Shown: piece by piece, positions 14,795 to 23,802 of the stretch
Numbering within the stretch: the stretch's first letter is position 1
How the letters are laid out: each line of letters opens with the position of its first letter
NCBI GenBank assembly: GCA_040389045.1
Contig: JAZKAT010000050.1
Location: forward strand, 1-38,715
DNA length: 38,715 nt
Reading direction: 5' to 3'
Source: UBA5158 sp040389045
Lineage (GTDB): Bacteria > Pseudomonadota > Gammaproteobacteria > DSM-16500
Program-made: the position numbers and the translations under genes
The notes under the pieces: model-generated
Databases searched by the model: none
What the model was told of the DNA's origin: nothing
The model's input: the letters and a program-made list of their open reading frames with translations, nothing else

Positions 14795-15517
14795 ATGACT
14801 ACTACTTCACTTCAGGTGATTACAGATGCTTACTACCTGTCGAATGTAGTGTCACAACAGTTCCAAACATTGACAGGTTATCAAGCAAGTCAGGGGCTTC
14901 GGCTCCTGAACCAAGTCTTGGCTGATAAAACCATTCAGCCGGGGCTTGTTCCTTTCTTTCAAAAATACGACTTTGACCTCGTTACTGGTCAACAAGATTA
15001 TTTCATTCCCAGCCTAATTGACGGTCAAACATTCACCTATTTTGTGGATGGCAACCGTTTTTCGGCATGGCAAATCGGCAGGCAAGATATGTTTGGTACA
15101 TTTCTTCCCGCTGGCGCTAATACGTTACCAAGTTTTTGGCACTTTGAAGTGCGCTTAGGCGGCTCGACACTCTCACTCATGCTTCCACCTGATAGGGATT
15201 ATCCGGCTCAAATCTACGGAAAGTTTAGCTTTTCTAACGTTACCATCAATCAAGACTTAGAGCTTGGCATGAATGGGGACTATATCGGATTTCTCACGTT
15301 CGATTTAGCAAGACGACTAGCCATGACCAATAGCAGGCCCATAGCGGACGAAGTTCAAAGCGAATGGCAGCGTTATGTTGATAATATTACGGCCAACACG
15401 GCTACAATAGATTTCAGCTATCAAAAGAAGTCCCAGTTCACAAGCGTACTTGCCGATGAGCCGCAGCTAGCAACACCAATCTACACCGGATGGACATCCC
15501 CGGGTGGTGGTTACTAA
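14795..15517 (+). CDS. gp4-like tail accessory / DNA-stabilisation protein
   Basis: This 240-residue protein occupies the position of P22 gp4, the first tail adaptor that binds the portal after packaging. The helical N-terminus (NVVSQQFQTLTGYQASQGLRLLNQVL) resembles the gp4 family; the rest is beta-rich and longer than P22 gp4. AGGGGAC precedes the start, and the stop overlaps the next start (TAATG). Confidence 0.68.
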   Translation: MTTTSLQVITDAYYLSNVVSQQFQTLTGYQASQGLRLLNQVLADKTIQPGLVPFFQKYDFDLVTGQQDYFIPSLIDGQTFTYFVDGNRFSAWQIGRQDMFGTFLPAGANTLPSFWHFEVRLGGSTLSLMLPPDRDYPAQIYGKFSFSNVTINQDLELGMNGDYIGFLTFDLARRLAMTNSRPIADEVQSEWQRYVDNITANTATIDFSYQKKSQFTSVLADEPQLATPIYTGWTSPGGGY

Positions 15518-16971
15518 TGGCCGCTAGACAAATAACAATGCCGGTTAATATCTCTGGAAGCTCAAAGTTTGGGCGTTATCCATTGATAAGCTCAGAGCGT
15601 ACCTACAATAGATACACATCTGATGGTTTTGGCGTGGATTTCAGCGGTTGGATTAAGCGCACAACTTTCCCCGGTGAAGTTGAAGGCCGGGGAGCCTTCC
15701 CAAGCATTGGCGGCTTTATTTTAATTGTCCGCGGCGCATCCGTTTATCGTTTAGCACACATAAATTCAACGCCCATATTTCTATTTAATATTGGCTCAAG
15801 CACAGGCCTTGTTACGATTGCTGAGAATCTTAGCAGTCAAATATCTATTGTTGGTGGTAATGAATGGTGGATTTATAACTATTTAGACAATAGCTTTGCA
15901 CAAATTACACCAACTGGTGACTTGGTTCCAGGTTTTATAAGATATCAAAATAGCTTTTTCTTGGTAGCTAACACAACTGCGGCTGTAAATAGCCAGGTTT
16001 GGCAAGTTTACAATGGTGGTGCTGGTACAACCGTTACGCTTAATATTGAGCTAACCATTCAAACCAAGCACAACACCGCGGAAGCTGTTATTCCTATTCC
16101 TGGCGCTGGTAACAATGCGCTTGTTATGGGTCAAACGGTATCAGAGCCTTGGCAGCAACGTGGGGGGGCGCAGAACTACTACAAGAACTCTTCCACCAAC
16201 TGCGATTATGGCGTTGTATCTGTTGAGACGATTGCGTCGCAAGATAAGATGGTTGTATGGCTTGCTGTGAATGAAGCATCTAGCCCAGTTATCATGGTTT
16301 ACGATGGCTCAAGGTCAACGCCTATATCGTCAGACGGAATCACCTTCCTTTTAGATACGGTGCGATTTCCAAGTCAGTCATATGCTTCGTTTTATCGACA
16401 GGATGGGCATTTGTTCTACCTGCTTAGTTTTTATAATGTGGCTGATAACTTTACAATTATGTATGACTTTAATACAAAGTTGTTTTTTGACGTGACTGAT
16501 TGGGACTTTTCTGTTTTCCCTGGACGTCAAATCATACGCTATGAAGGTCAAGATTATTTCATTAGCTATAAAGATGGTCAGTTATACGAAATTGGTAGTG
16601 ACATCCCTTATATTCAGGTGGATGACGACACGCAATATGAAATTCAGCGCATTAGAACGTGCGATACGCAGATGACGCCCGATGGCGAGCCATTCGACGT
16701 AGATGCTTTTACTTACATTATAGAAAATGGCACTCAGCCCAATGATTTTAGTATTAATCCATCACCACCAAGGATTGATATCCGTATATCTAATGATGGC
16801 GGCTATACATTTGGCAATATTGTGCCATTTTACATGGAGCCGACGGGCCATTTCTTATCAAGACCTTACATACCTAATCTTGGAAGATATAACCGCATTA
16901 CTATTCAGATGCGTTTTTGGAGCAAATGGCGGTTTGTAACTGGTAACGGTACGTTGAGGATAACACTATGA
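15517..16971 (+). CDS. gp10-like packaged-DNA stabilisation (tail hub) protein
   Basis: At 484 residues this is close to P22 gp10 (472) and follows the gp4-like gene. The start MAARQITMPVNISGSSKFGRY, then ERTYNRYTSDG and repeated beta strands with Trp/Asp turns, suggest the beta-propeller hub that closes the tail channel below gp4. I use the ATG at 15517 (TAATG overlap) rather than the in-frame ATG 27 bases earlier, inside the gp4-like gene. Confidence 0.75.
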   Translation: MAARQITMPVNISGSSKFGRYPLISSERTYNRYTSDGFGVDFSGWIKRTTFPGEVEGRGAFPSIGGFILIVRGASVYRLAHINSTPIFLFNIGSSTGLVTIAENLSSQISIVGGNEWWIYNYLDNSFAQITPTGDLVPGFIRYQNSFFLVANTTAAVNSQVWQVYNGGAGTTVTLNIELTIQTKHNTAEAVIPIPGAGNNALVMGQTVSEPWQQRGGAQNYYKNSSTNCDYGVVSVETIASQDKMVVWLAVNEASSPVIMVYDGSRSTPISSDGITFLLDTVRFPSQSYASFYRQDGHLFYLLSFYNVADNFTIMYDFNTKLFFDVTDWDFSVFPGRQIIRYEGQDYFISYKDGQLYEIGSDIPYIQVDDDTQYEIQRIRTCDTQMTPDGEPFDVDAFTYIIENGTQPNDFSINPSPPRIDIRISNDGGYTFGNIVPFYMEPTGHFLSRPYIPNLGRYNRITIQMRFWSKWRFVTGNGTLRITL

Positions 16972-17252
16972 TTATCCCCGTATGGTCTGGTGGTCCTTTG
17001 GTTGAAGATGCTGATGGCAACCCTTTGTCGCCCACCCAAGAAACTCAAGGGTTGCTCAATCAAACCTTGACTGAGCTTCAGAGCAATGTGGGCGAGGATG
17101 GTTTTGCGATTAGTCAAAGCCCAGCCAGTGATGTGGTAACCAAGATGGCAAATATGCCATTAGGCACAGTTTTATTTGATGTTGATAGTGATGAGTGGGT
17201 GGGTAAAAACGCATCCGGCTTAGTTAAATTTACCGTAACGCCTTATCCTTAA
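16968..17252 (+). CDS. Small tail-region protein, 94 residues
   Basis: It starts in an ATGA overlap with the gp10-like gene. The sequence looks like a short head-to-tail or needle-associated protein: a polar N-terminal turn, a Gln/Asn-rich helix (LLNQTLTELQSNVG), then a beta-like C-terminus ending VTPYP. It lies where P22 carries gp26 (needle), but it is shorter and shows no long coiled coil. Function uncertain. Confidence 0.62.
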   Translation: MIIPVWSGGPLVEDADGNPLSPTQETQGLLNQTLTELQSNVGEDGFAISQSPASDVVTKMANMPLGTVLFDVDSDEWVGKNASGLVKFTVTPYP

Positions 17253-17262
17253 GGGGAATAAT

Positions 17263-17928
17263 ATGAAGACACCAGCTAGCGCAGCAATGCCTTATATCCA
17301 ACAAATTCCAGGTGCGGTATCGCCTTTTTATAACCCATATATTCAGTCTGGGCTTTCTGCTAATAAGCAGCTAAGTCAAGCAGGTAATCAGATGATGACT
17401 GACCCTGCTGGTATGTATAACAGTGTGGCGTCTGGCTATCAGACGTCGCCATATGCTCAAAATCAAATCACTCAAGAAACCAGGGCTATGAATAACTCAG
17501 CTGCGGCTGGCGGTTTTGTGGGCACCCCATACAATCAAGCGCAAGTAGGCCAGATGGCTCAGGGCATTACCTCCAAAGATGAAAACGAATACATGAACAG
17601 TGTGATGGGTCTTTATCATATGGGCTTATTGGACGACCAAGATTTAGATAATTTAGGCTTCCAAGCATCTGGTCGAATGGCTGATGTGACTGGTAACACA
17701 CTTAATACTGAAGGTGGCTTAGCATTTGCTAATCAATCTGAACAAAATCAAATGTCACGCAATCGTATGGGGAATATCCTAGGTCTTGGCGGCATGGGGT
17801 TGAGCTTTTTAATGCATCCAATGAAGTTTGATAATCCTAAGTACATGAACGGCAATTCTGGCAGCAGTAGTGGCAATGGCGCCTCTTCTCTTGGCGGCGC
17901 TGCTTCTTTAGCTGCAATGATGATGTAG
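17263..17928 (+). CDS. Putative DNA-ejection protein 1
   Basis: This 221-residue protein is rich in Gln, Asn, Gly, Ala and Met and lies first in a set of three before the fibres, as gp7, gp20 and gp16 do in P22. It has a Gly/Met-rich hydrophobic segment (NILGLGGMGLSFLMHPM) and an Ala-rich end (SLGGAASLAAMMM), both suited to membrane insertion during infection. AAGGGG precedes the start. The ejection role is inferred from order and composition. Confidence 0.6.
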   Translation: MKTPASAAMPYIQQIPGAVSPFYNPYIQSGLSANKQLSQAGNQMMTDPAGMYNSVASGYQTSPYAQNQITQETRAMNNSAAAGGFVGTPYNQAQVGQMAQGITSKDENEYMNSVMGLYHMGLLDDQDLDNLGFQASGRMADVTGNTLNTEGGLAFANQSEQNQMSRNRMGNILGLGGMGLSFLMHPMKFDNPKYMNGNSGSSSGNGASSLGGAASLAAMMM

Positions 17929-17935
17929 GTGATAT

Positions 17936-19114
17936 ATGCCAATTAATTTTACAAATTTTGCTTACCTTCCAAATCATGATAATCAACATCTTGATGTTGC
18001 GAGGTCTATTGGTGAGGGTTTAGATGTAGGTCGTAAACCTTATGATATCTATGCAAGCCAAAGAAAAGCGGCGCTTGCCAATATTATTGGCTCCGTAACC
18101 GCTCAATATGCCGAGCCTACCGCGCAAGCCAAATTAGGCACTTTAGGCGCTCAAAGACAACAGTATTTAGCTAGAGCTTTGCAGGCCAATACAGCGGCTG
18201 CAATGGACCCGTTACGCACTCAAGCTTATGTTAATCAAGCAGGTTCTGCCGCTAATCTTAACAATCTTAAGAGTCAATGGGTTGCCCCACAAGCAGCGTC
18301 CGCCATTCAGTTAAGGCTTGCTCAAAAATTAAAGTTAGATCAACCCGGAACCACCAACCCAAGAAACCTAAGTCCTCTTGGTAAGCTTATTATTGAGAAG
18401 CAAAACGTTGCCAATCTTAAGTCTCCTGATGGTGGGCAAAATATCGACCCTCAAACTGCAAATGAGCTTTTAAATGCTTATGATAGGCAAATGATTAAGG
18501 GCGGCGTTCCTGCGAAAACATTGAATCGCTTAGGATTTGCAAATCAAATGGATATTACGCTTAATTCAATGGATGGTAAGGCGCTAACAGCTTATGCTGG
18601 GCCTCAAGGCGCTGCACAATTTATTGCAGATAAAGCAGCAGCTTTGGCTGGAAATCCTTCACCTACTTACCAAGCATATATGAAAAATGCCACGTTGGCA
18701 CAAGAGTTTGCTAAGCAATATCGTCAATTCGCTGGTGATTCTGTTCAGCCAGCTAATTTTGCTCGTATTGAGAATCTAATTAATCCAGCAACGTGGTCTA
18801 ATGATCCAAATACTGCTGCTCAACAATTCAATACGGTTGCATCTTCAGCTAGAACGGAAGGTGAAAACCTCCGCGAACAAGCCCTAGATGTGAACAAATG
18901 GATTCAAGGTCCGCCAACAACAGATGTATACGGCAGTCAATCTAATCCTAATAATAGAGGGCAAGTGCCGTTATCAATTCAAGCGCCACAAAATGGGGCT
19001 TCGCAAGCACCGCTCAGGAAAGATTTTTCAAGCAAGCAAGATTTCCAAAGTTATTTAAAGAGCTTGTCGCCCGACCAACAAAAGCAACTCATTAAAAATC
19101 TAGGGGGCGCTTAA
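17936..19114 (+). CDS. Putative DNA-ejection protein 2
   Basis: This 392-residue protein is Gln/Ala-rich and helical (QYLARALQANTAAAMDPLR, ASAIQLRLAQKLK) and is in the position of P22 gp20. It ends in a polar Gln/Lys-rich tail. Such proteins travel in the capsid and exit with the DNA to build a channel across the host envelope. No catalytic motif is seen. Confidence 0.6.
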   Translation: MPINFTNFAYLPNHDNQHLDVARSIGEGLDVGRKPYDIYASQRKAALANIIGSVTAQYAEPTAQAKLGTLGAQRQQYLARALQANTAAAMDPLRTQAYVNQAGSAANLNNLKSQWVAPQAASAIQLRLAQKLKLDQPGTTNPRNLSPLGKLIIEKQNVANLKSPDGGQNIDPQTANELLNAYDRQMIKGGVPAKTLNRLGFANQMDITLNSMDGKALTAYAGPQGAAQFIADKAAALAGNPSPTYQAYMKNATLAQEFAKQYRQFAGDSVQPANFARIENLINPATWSNDPNTAAQQFNTVASSARTEGENLREQALDVNKWIQGPPTTDVYGSQSNPNNRGQVPLSIQAPQNGASQAPLRKDFSSKQDFQSYLKSLSPDQQKQLIKNLGGA

Positions 19115-19115
19115 T

Positions 19116-21029
19116 ATGGCTTATAAACCGACCCTTAAAGATGCCCAAGAAGTTGTAGGACATACTGGATATGTTCCAACGCTTGCCGATATAAATGAAG
19201 GCCTTGGCAAAACAGGCAAACCAGCATCCGCGCTTAAATCATTATTAGTGGGGGCTGGTCAAGGATTAAGTGATACAGCTATTAGCGCTATCAATGCTGC
19301 TGATATTGGCGGTAATAAAATTAATCAGCTTATGGGTGGTCATGCTCCAGTAGTTCCAATGGTTCAACATCCAGATATAGCCCAACACCTTGGCGTTGAT
19401 ACATCAGCGCACCCTTATATTAGAGGGGCTGGAGAAATTGCTGGCGGTAGTGTTTTGCCAGGCGGCGCATATGTTAAGGGTTTAAAGCTTTTACCAGAAG
19501 CCAAGGGAATTTTAGGGCTTGCTAAAGTTCCAGCTTTAGGAGGAGCCACAGGCTATACATTTGGCGAGGACGACGAAGGTAATCGTGGAGTTGCTACTGC
19601 ATTAGGGGCAGTTGGCGCACCTCTGGGTCATGCAATTCCAAAAGCTTATCGCGGCATTAAGAGCACCCGAGATATGTTGGCGGTAAGAAAAGAAATACAG
19701 CAAAAGATTCAAGCATTGACGGGCGTTAAACTTCCCGATAGCTCAGAAAAAGCCAAAGCCGTTATTGAGCACACCCAATTATCTAGCGCTTCAAAATTTA
19801 ATAGCGCTATCAGTAAGGTTGAAAATGCATTGGAAGGTAATAAGTCAAGTATTCAAAATATACTTGGCGATAACAGCAGAGCCACATCAAGAACCAATCT
19901 AAATAGTGCCTTAAGTGATGTAAAAGGATCTGTTAATGATGAAGCCTCCAATAATTTTGATAGTTTAGAAAATAGCGCAATTGGTCAAAAACTTATTCAA
20001 AATCCTCTTACCCCTACAGATTTACCAAAATTTGCAGCAAGACATTTATCGCCTCTTTCTCAATCTAATTTATCCAGACGCATTGGCACTATCGATAAAG
20101 CTATAGAATCTAAAAGCGGGAAAAGTTTTCAAATTGAGAGCGGCCTTAACCCGACACCTACCGTGAAAGATTACATAAAATTCTATCGCACCACCAGAGA
20201 CGAAGCATCGAATCTACATCAAGCTGCAAATAACGCAAGCACAGCGGACGAGAGAGATATTCTGCGTCATAAAGCTTTAACCCTAGGAACATTAAGAGAT
20301 TCCATAAAAAGCAAAATTGAAGACACCATGTCTCCAGAAGAAAAGAATTTCTGGGATAGCATAAATTCTCATTATTCCAATATTGTTAAACCGTTCCAAG
20401 AAAACCCAACGCTAAGACGGGCCGCTAGTGGCAATAAAGGCAACATTAGCAGCAAAGATTTCATGAATGTATTAGAGCAACCTGGCAATGATATGCTGCG
20501 CGCCCATATTTTAACGGGCGATAAAGCCGCGCCTCTTAAACAAGCCATTCTTGAGCACGACCTTAGAGGATTGGACTTAAGCAACCCAGACAAAATAGAG
20601 GGCGTACTTAGCAGTGATATTGCTGGAATAATGCCAAAAGAGCTTCAGGACGCGCTTGGTAAGCATGTCACGATGCTGAATGGCTTGAAAGTATTACAAA
20701 ATTCAAAAAAATACATTCAATCATCAGAAGTTAAAAAAGCTATTGACGCTAACGAACTTGGGATGTTACATCATCAAAATCCATCATTGGCAGCAGCGTT
20801 AGGAAGAACCTCAACAGCAAGGGCGGCAGCATCATCTATAGCTAAGAAAGAAAGTGCTCAAAAGCTATCTCATCAAGAAACAGAAAGAGCCCTCAAAGCA
20901 CAGCAGCAAAAAATAAATGAAGGCCTAGCCAAGCATGATCAGAGAATGCACGCCATGAAGAAAACTTTGCCAATTGCTGCCGGAGCTGCGTTAATTCCGG
21001 GCTTTCACTACTTAAAAGAGGTGCTGTAA
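19116..21029 (+). CDS. Putative DNA-ejection protein 3 (gp16-like)
   Basis: At 637 residues it is close to P22 gp16 (about 609) and is third in the ejection set. It has Gly/Ala-rich amphipathic segments (residues about 100-180, GEIAGGSVLPGGAYVKG and GVATALGAVGAPLGHA) that may insert into membrane. A long helical body and a final hydrophobic helix (LPIAAGAALIPGFHYL) follow. No lytic transglycosylase motif was recognised. Confidence 0.65.
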   Translation: MAYKPTLKDAQEVVGHTGYVPTLADINEGLGKTGKPASALKSLLVGAGQGLSDTAISAINAADIGGNKINQLMGGHAPVVPMVQHPDIAQHLGVDTSAHPYIRGAGEIAGGSVLPGGAYVKGLKLLPEAKGILGLAKVPALGGATGYTFGEDDEGNRGVATALGAVGAPLGHAIPKAYRGIKSTRDMLAVRKEIQQKIQALTGVKLPDSSEKAKAVIEHTQLSSASKFNSAISKVENALEGNKSSIQNILGDNSRATSRTNLNSALSDVKGSVNDEASNNFDSLENSAIGQKLIQNPLTPTDLPKFAARHLSPLSQSNLSRRIGTIDKAIESKSGKSFQIESGLNPTPTVKDYIKFYRTTRDEASNLHQAANNASTADERDILRHKALTLGTLRDSIKSKIEDTMSPEEKNFWDSINSHYSNIVKPFQENPTLRRAASGNKGNISSKDFMNVLEQPGNDMLRAHILTGDKAAPLKQAILEHDLRGLDLSNPDKIEGVLSSDIAGIMPKELQDALGKHVTMLNGLKVLQNSKKYIQSSEVKKAIDANELGMLHHQNPSLAAALGRTSTARAAASSIAKKESAQKLSHQETERALKAQQQKINEGLAKHDQRMHAMKKTLPIAAGAALIPGFHYLKEVL

Positions 21030-23224
21030 TGGCTCTTGATTCACGATATATACCGTTTTACAACATAGCTCAATTTATCTTCGATAAAGAAGATACGTTA
21101 CCTTTGGTTAATGGATACGTAAGGTTCTGGGTAGATACTCAGCGCGCCACACCCAAAGAGGTGTTTAGATTATCTGGCATATCACCAAACTATACTTACA
21201 CATCGTTAGGCGCTGTGTTGACTCTAGGACCAACTGGTGCATTTGTTGATGGCAGCAATATGCCAATTGTTATCTATGCATTCCCATATGATGAAGATGG
21301 CAATATTCAGCGCTACTACCTAGAAGTTTTTTCAGAAGATGATGTGCCACAGTTTGTAGTAGAAGCAACGCCTTATGTGTTCACGGCTCAGCTGCCGCCG
21401 GACTCTATTTTAAATGGTGATAATGAGCTTAACAATTCACAGTTTGTGGAGGTAAGTTTTAATTCGGAAGAGGACCATGTTTATACCTTTACCGGAGCTG
21501 TTAACGAAGAAGTGCAATTAGCTCCAGATTGGATGTTGGTAGCTTCTGGTACCGGAACGGTTACTGTCGAGCGTATCGCACTAACCGAAGTTAATACGCC
21601 CACAAATCCTCCTTATGTTATTGATATTAACTCAACTGGCATAAGTACATTAATTTTAAGGCAAAGATTTACTAACAGTCCTCGATTAATTGCTGGCGGG
21701 TTTGTGTCTGCTTACTTTATTGCTGCTAGTCAAGATAGTTTACAGCACGCCCTACAGATGGAATATAACCCATCTGGTGGAACATTGACTGACAATGTCA
21801 TTATTGATGAAACAATCAGCGCTGATGGTTCTTACAATGTATTGCAGGGCAATTTAGAAATTACGGGTACTATCAACCCAGACGCTGCTACTATTGGTTA
21901 TGTTGATATTGATGTCATTATTCCTGTTGGCGCGCACCTTAGATTATCAAGCTTTCAATTAGTACAGGTAAATGCTGGTGTTAATATTGCCTATGGACAG
22001 CAATCAACGCCAAAACAGATTAATACGCTATTTTCATACTACAAAAATAGTATGCAATATATGCCAAAGCAAAGCATGGTTCCTTGGTGGACGTTTGGAT
22101 TAAACCCACTACAATTCGGGCCATCAGCTAGCCCGGTTACAGCGCAATGCAGTTATATCTTTGATCAAACTATTTTGTATCAGGCTGGCGCAGGCAGTAA
22201 AGTCAATATATCCATAGGCTCATCAAGTCCAAATGGCACCTTTCAAATCGAAGCAGCTAGCGGCGCCTCTGACGTTAGATTTGCGCTTATCACCTACATA
22301 GCGCCTCAATCGATTCAGGGCTGGTGGGGCTATTGGATGTCAAGCCTTATTCGCGCCAATTTATCAACAACCCTTAATACTTCAGTGCGCATAAAAGTTA
22401 GACTTATATGGCGAGAAACTTTGCCAGCAACTATCGGCGCAGCAGAGCCTATCGCAAGTTGGGCTGTCGGAACTGACCCCACATTTAGTGCTGGGTGGAA
22501 TGCCGTTATGCCTTTGAACGATCCCGCTTATACCCTAGGCAAGAACGAATTCGGAACTGATGCTGGTGACGAAGTTTATCCTGCGTTTCCGTTTGATCAA
22601 ATGCCGCTACCTATTCCAGGCCCTGGCGCCGATAATATGATTGGTCTTGTTTTTTATACATATGACGCTCTTGATTCAACACCTGGCGATATGGATGTAG
22701 TAGATTTAAATGAAATATCACTTGTGCCAAATCAATTTGCAATTGCTAGCACGCCCATGACTTTTGACCAGGTGAGATTGGCATGCAATCTTTATTATTA
22801 TTCATCATACGATTATGGCGTAGCAGCCGGAACCGTTACTACAAGCAATCAAATAGCTGTTATTCAAGATTCAGTACCTCAAGATAACGAGGTGCTTGTT
22901 AGGCCCACGGTTATTACCCTTTCTTATCCGCAGATGTGTACCGCTACGCCAACCATTACATTTTATTCGCCAACATCGGGAACGGCAGGAGATATTAACA
23001 TCCTAGCCAGAGGCCTAGATGGCGCTACTCCGGTATCTGGAAACTTAGATGTTACGGTAGCGACATACTGGACCGTAGTTACCGGTGGAGATAAGCACAG
23101 TACTTATACATATGCCACGGTGACGTATCCCATTACTGTTTCGGTACCGACCTCGGATATAGGAGCCCTCACATCAGCAATAGGTACATATTTTTTCACA
23201 TCAGATTCACGATTAGGTAGATAG
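21029..23224 (+). CDS. Tailspike/tail fibre with head-binding-like N-terminus
   Basis: The first 115 residues (NGYVRFWVDTQRATPKEVF, TLGPTGAF, IYAFPYDEDGNIQRYYLEVFS) resemble the particle-binding N-terminal domains of podovirus tailspikes and fibres. The remaining 600 residues are beta-rich with carbohydrate-binding-like jelly-roll character and no clear catalytic motif. It likely attaches to the gp10/gp4 tail and binds the receptor. The start overlaps the previous stop (TAATG). Confidence 0.72.
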   Translation: MALDSRYIPFYNIAQFIFDKEDTLPLVNGYVRFWVDTQRATPKEVFRLSGISPNYTYTSLGAVLTLGPTGAFVDGSNMPIVIYAFPYDEDGNIQRYYLEVFSEDDVPQFVVEATPYVFTAQLPPDSILNGDNELNNSQFVEVSFNSEEDHVYTFTGAVNEEVQLAPDWMLVASGTGTVTVERIALTEVNTPTNPPYVIDINSTGISTLILRQRFTNSPRLIAGGFVSAYFIAASQDSLQHALQMEYNPSGGTLTDNVIIDETISADGSYNVLQGNLEITGTINPDAATIGYVDIDVIIPVGAHLRLSSFQLVQVNAGVNIAYGQQSTPKQINTLFSYYKNSMQYMPKQSMVPWWTFGLNPLQFGPSASPVTAQCSYIFDQTILYQAGAGSKVNISIGSSSPNGTFQIEAASGASDVRFALITYIAPQSIQGWWGYWMSSLIRANLSTTLNTSVRIKVRLIWRETLPATIGAAEPIASWAVGTDPTFSAGWNAVMPLNDPAYTLGKNEFGTDAGDEVYPAFPFDQMPLPIPGPGADNMIGLVFYTYDALDSTPGDMDVVDLNEISLVPNQFAIASTPMTFDQVRLACNLYYYSSYDYGVAAGTVTTSNQIAVIQDSVPQDNEVLVRPTVITLSYPQMCTATPTITFYSPTSGTAGDINILARGLDGATPVSGNLDVTVATYWTVVTGGDKHSTYTYATVTYPITVSVPTSDIGALTSAIGTYFFTSDSRLGR

Positions 23225-23235
23225 GAGATAATTAC

Positions 23236-23613
23236 ATGACACCAGCAGTTAAATTTACCAGAGATGCAAGCGGGCAAAATACATTTGCCCCTGGTATTGA
23301 TGGGGTTGCATGGCGATATGACGCATTACTTTTGCAAGATGTAGAGCAAAATTTCGTTTTGCCGCGAAATGATGTAGGGCCATGGGTGGTATCTTTTAGC
23401 GCTCCTGGCGGTGAGGTATGGTATTCATTTAGTCCACCATATGTAGCCACGCCAACCACGGCGGATTATCCCACCGGCGCAATTGGAGTATCGGATTCAG
23501 AGGTAAATACCGGCAGCCGAACTATGCAGGGCGAAACTTACATATCTATGATTACACCCGCCGTTTCTGTGCGTGTTTCTATTGTTGGTTACTACAGTCC
23601 ATTAGGAAGCTAA
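23236..23613 (+). CDS. Small fibre-region structural protein, 125 residues
   Basis: A beta-rich protein with many Gly, Pro, Tyr and Val residues between two fibre genes, preceded by GGAG. It may be a fibre tip, cap or chaperone-like partner. It also resembles a single receptor-binding domain that has been separated from a longer fibre. No family is recognised. Confidence 0.6.
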   Translation: MTPAVKFTRDASGQNTFAPGIDGVAWRYDALLLQDVEQNFVLPRNDVGPWVVSFSAPGGEVWYSFSPPYVATPTTADYPTGAIGVSDSEVNTGSRTMQGETYISMITPAVSVRVSIVGYYSPLGS

Positions 23614-23802
23614 ATGAATCCTTTAAATAGTGGTTTTGAATATTGGTCAAATATTAATGTATTTACCAATAATGTATTTACGGATGGTCCAGCGACTGGT
23701 TTATCTCCATCGCCGCCGGTTGATACTTTTTACCTATTAACAGAATCTTCGGATTTTATCTTAGCCGAAAACGGCGACTTTATTGAAGTGGAGCATACCT
23801 AA
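23614..23802 (+). CDS. Small fibre-region protein, 62 residues
   Basis: It begins immediately after the preceding stop (TAAATG) and ends directly before the large fibre gene. The C-terminal segment LLTESSDFILAENGDFIEVE contains two copies of a short (SDF/GDF)I.xE pattern seen at the ends of some phage fibre proteins. Possibly a remnant or linker of a fibre; possibly a small tip protein. Confidence 0.55.
   Translation: MNPLNSGFEYWSNINVFTNNVFTDGPATGLSPSPPVDTFYLLTESSDFILAENGDFIEVEHT

Noticed and set aside
21029..23224. Tailspike endoglycosidase/depolymerase
   Set aside because: The N-terminus fits a tailspike, but no clear repeated beta-helix or catalytic acidic motif could be recognised, so enzyme activity is not claimed.
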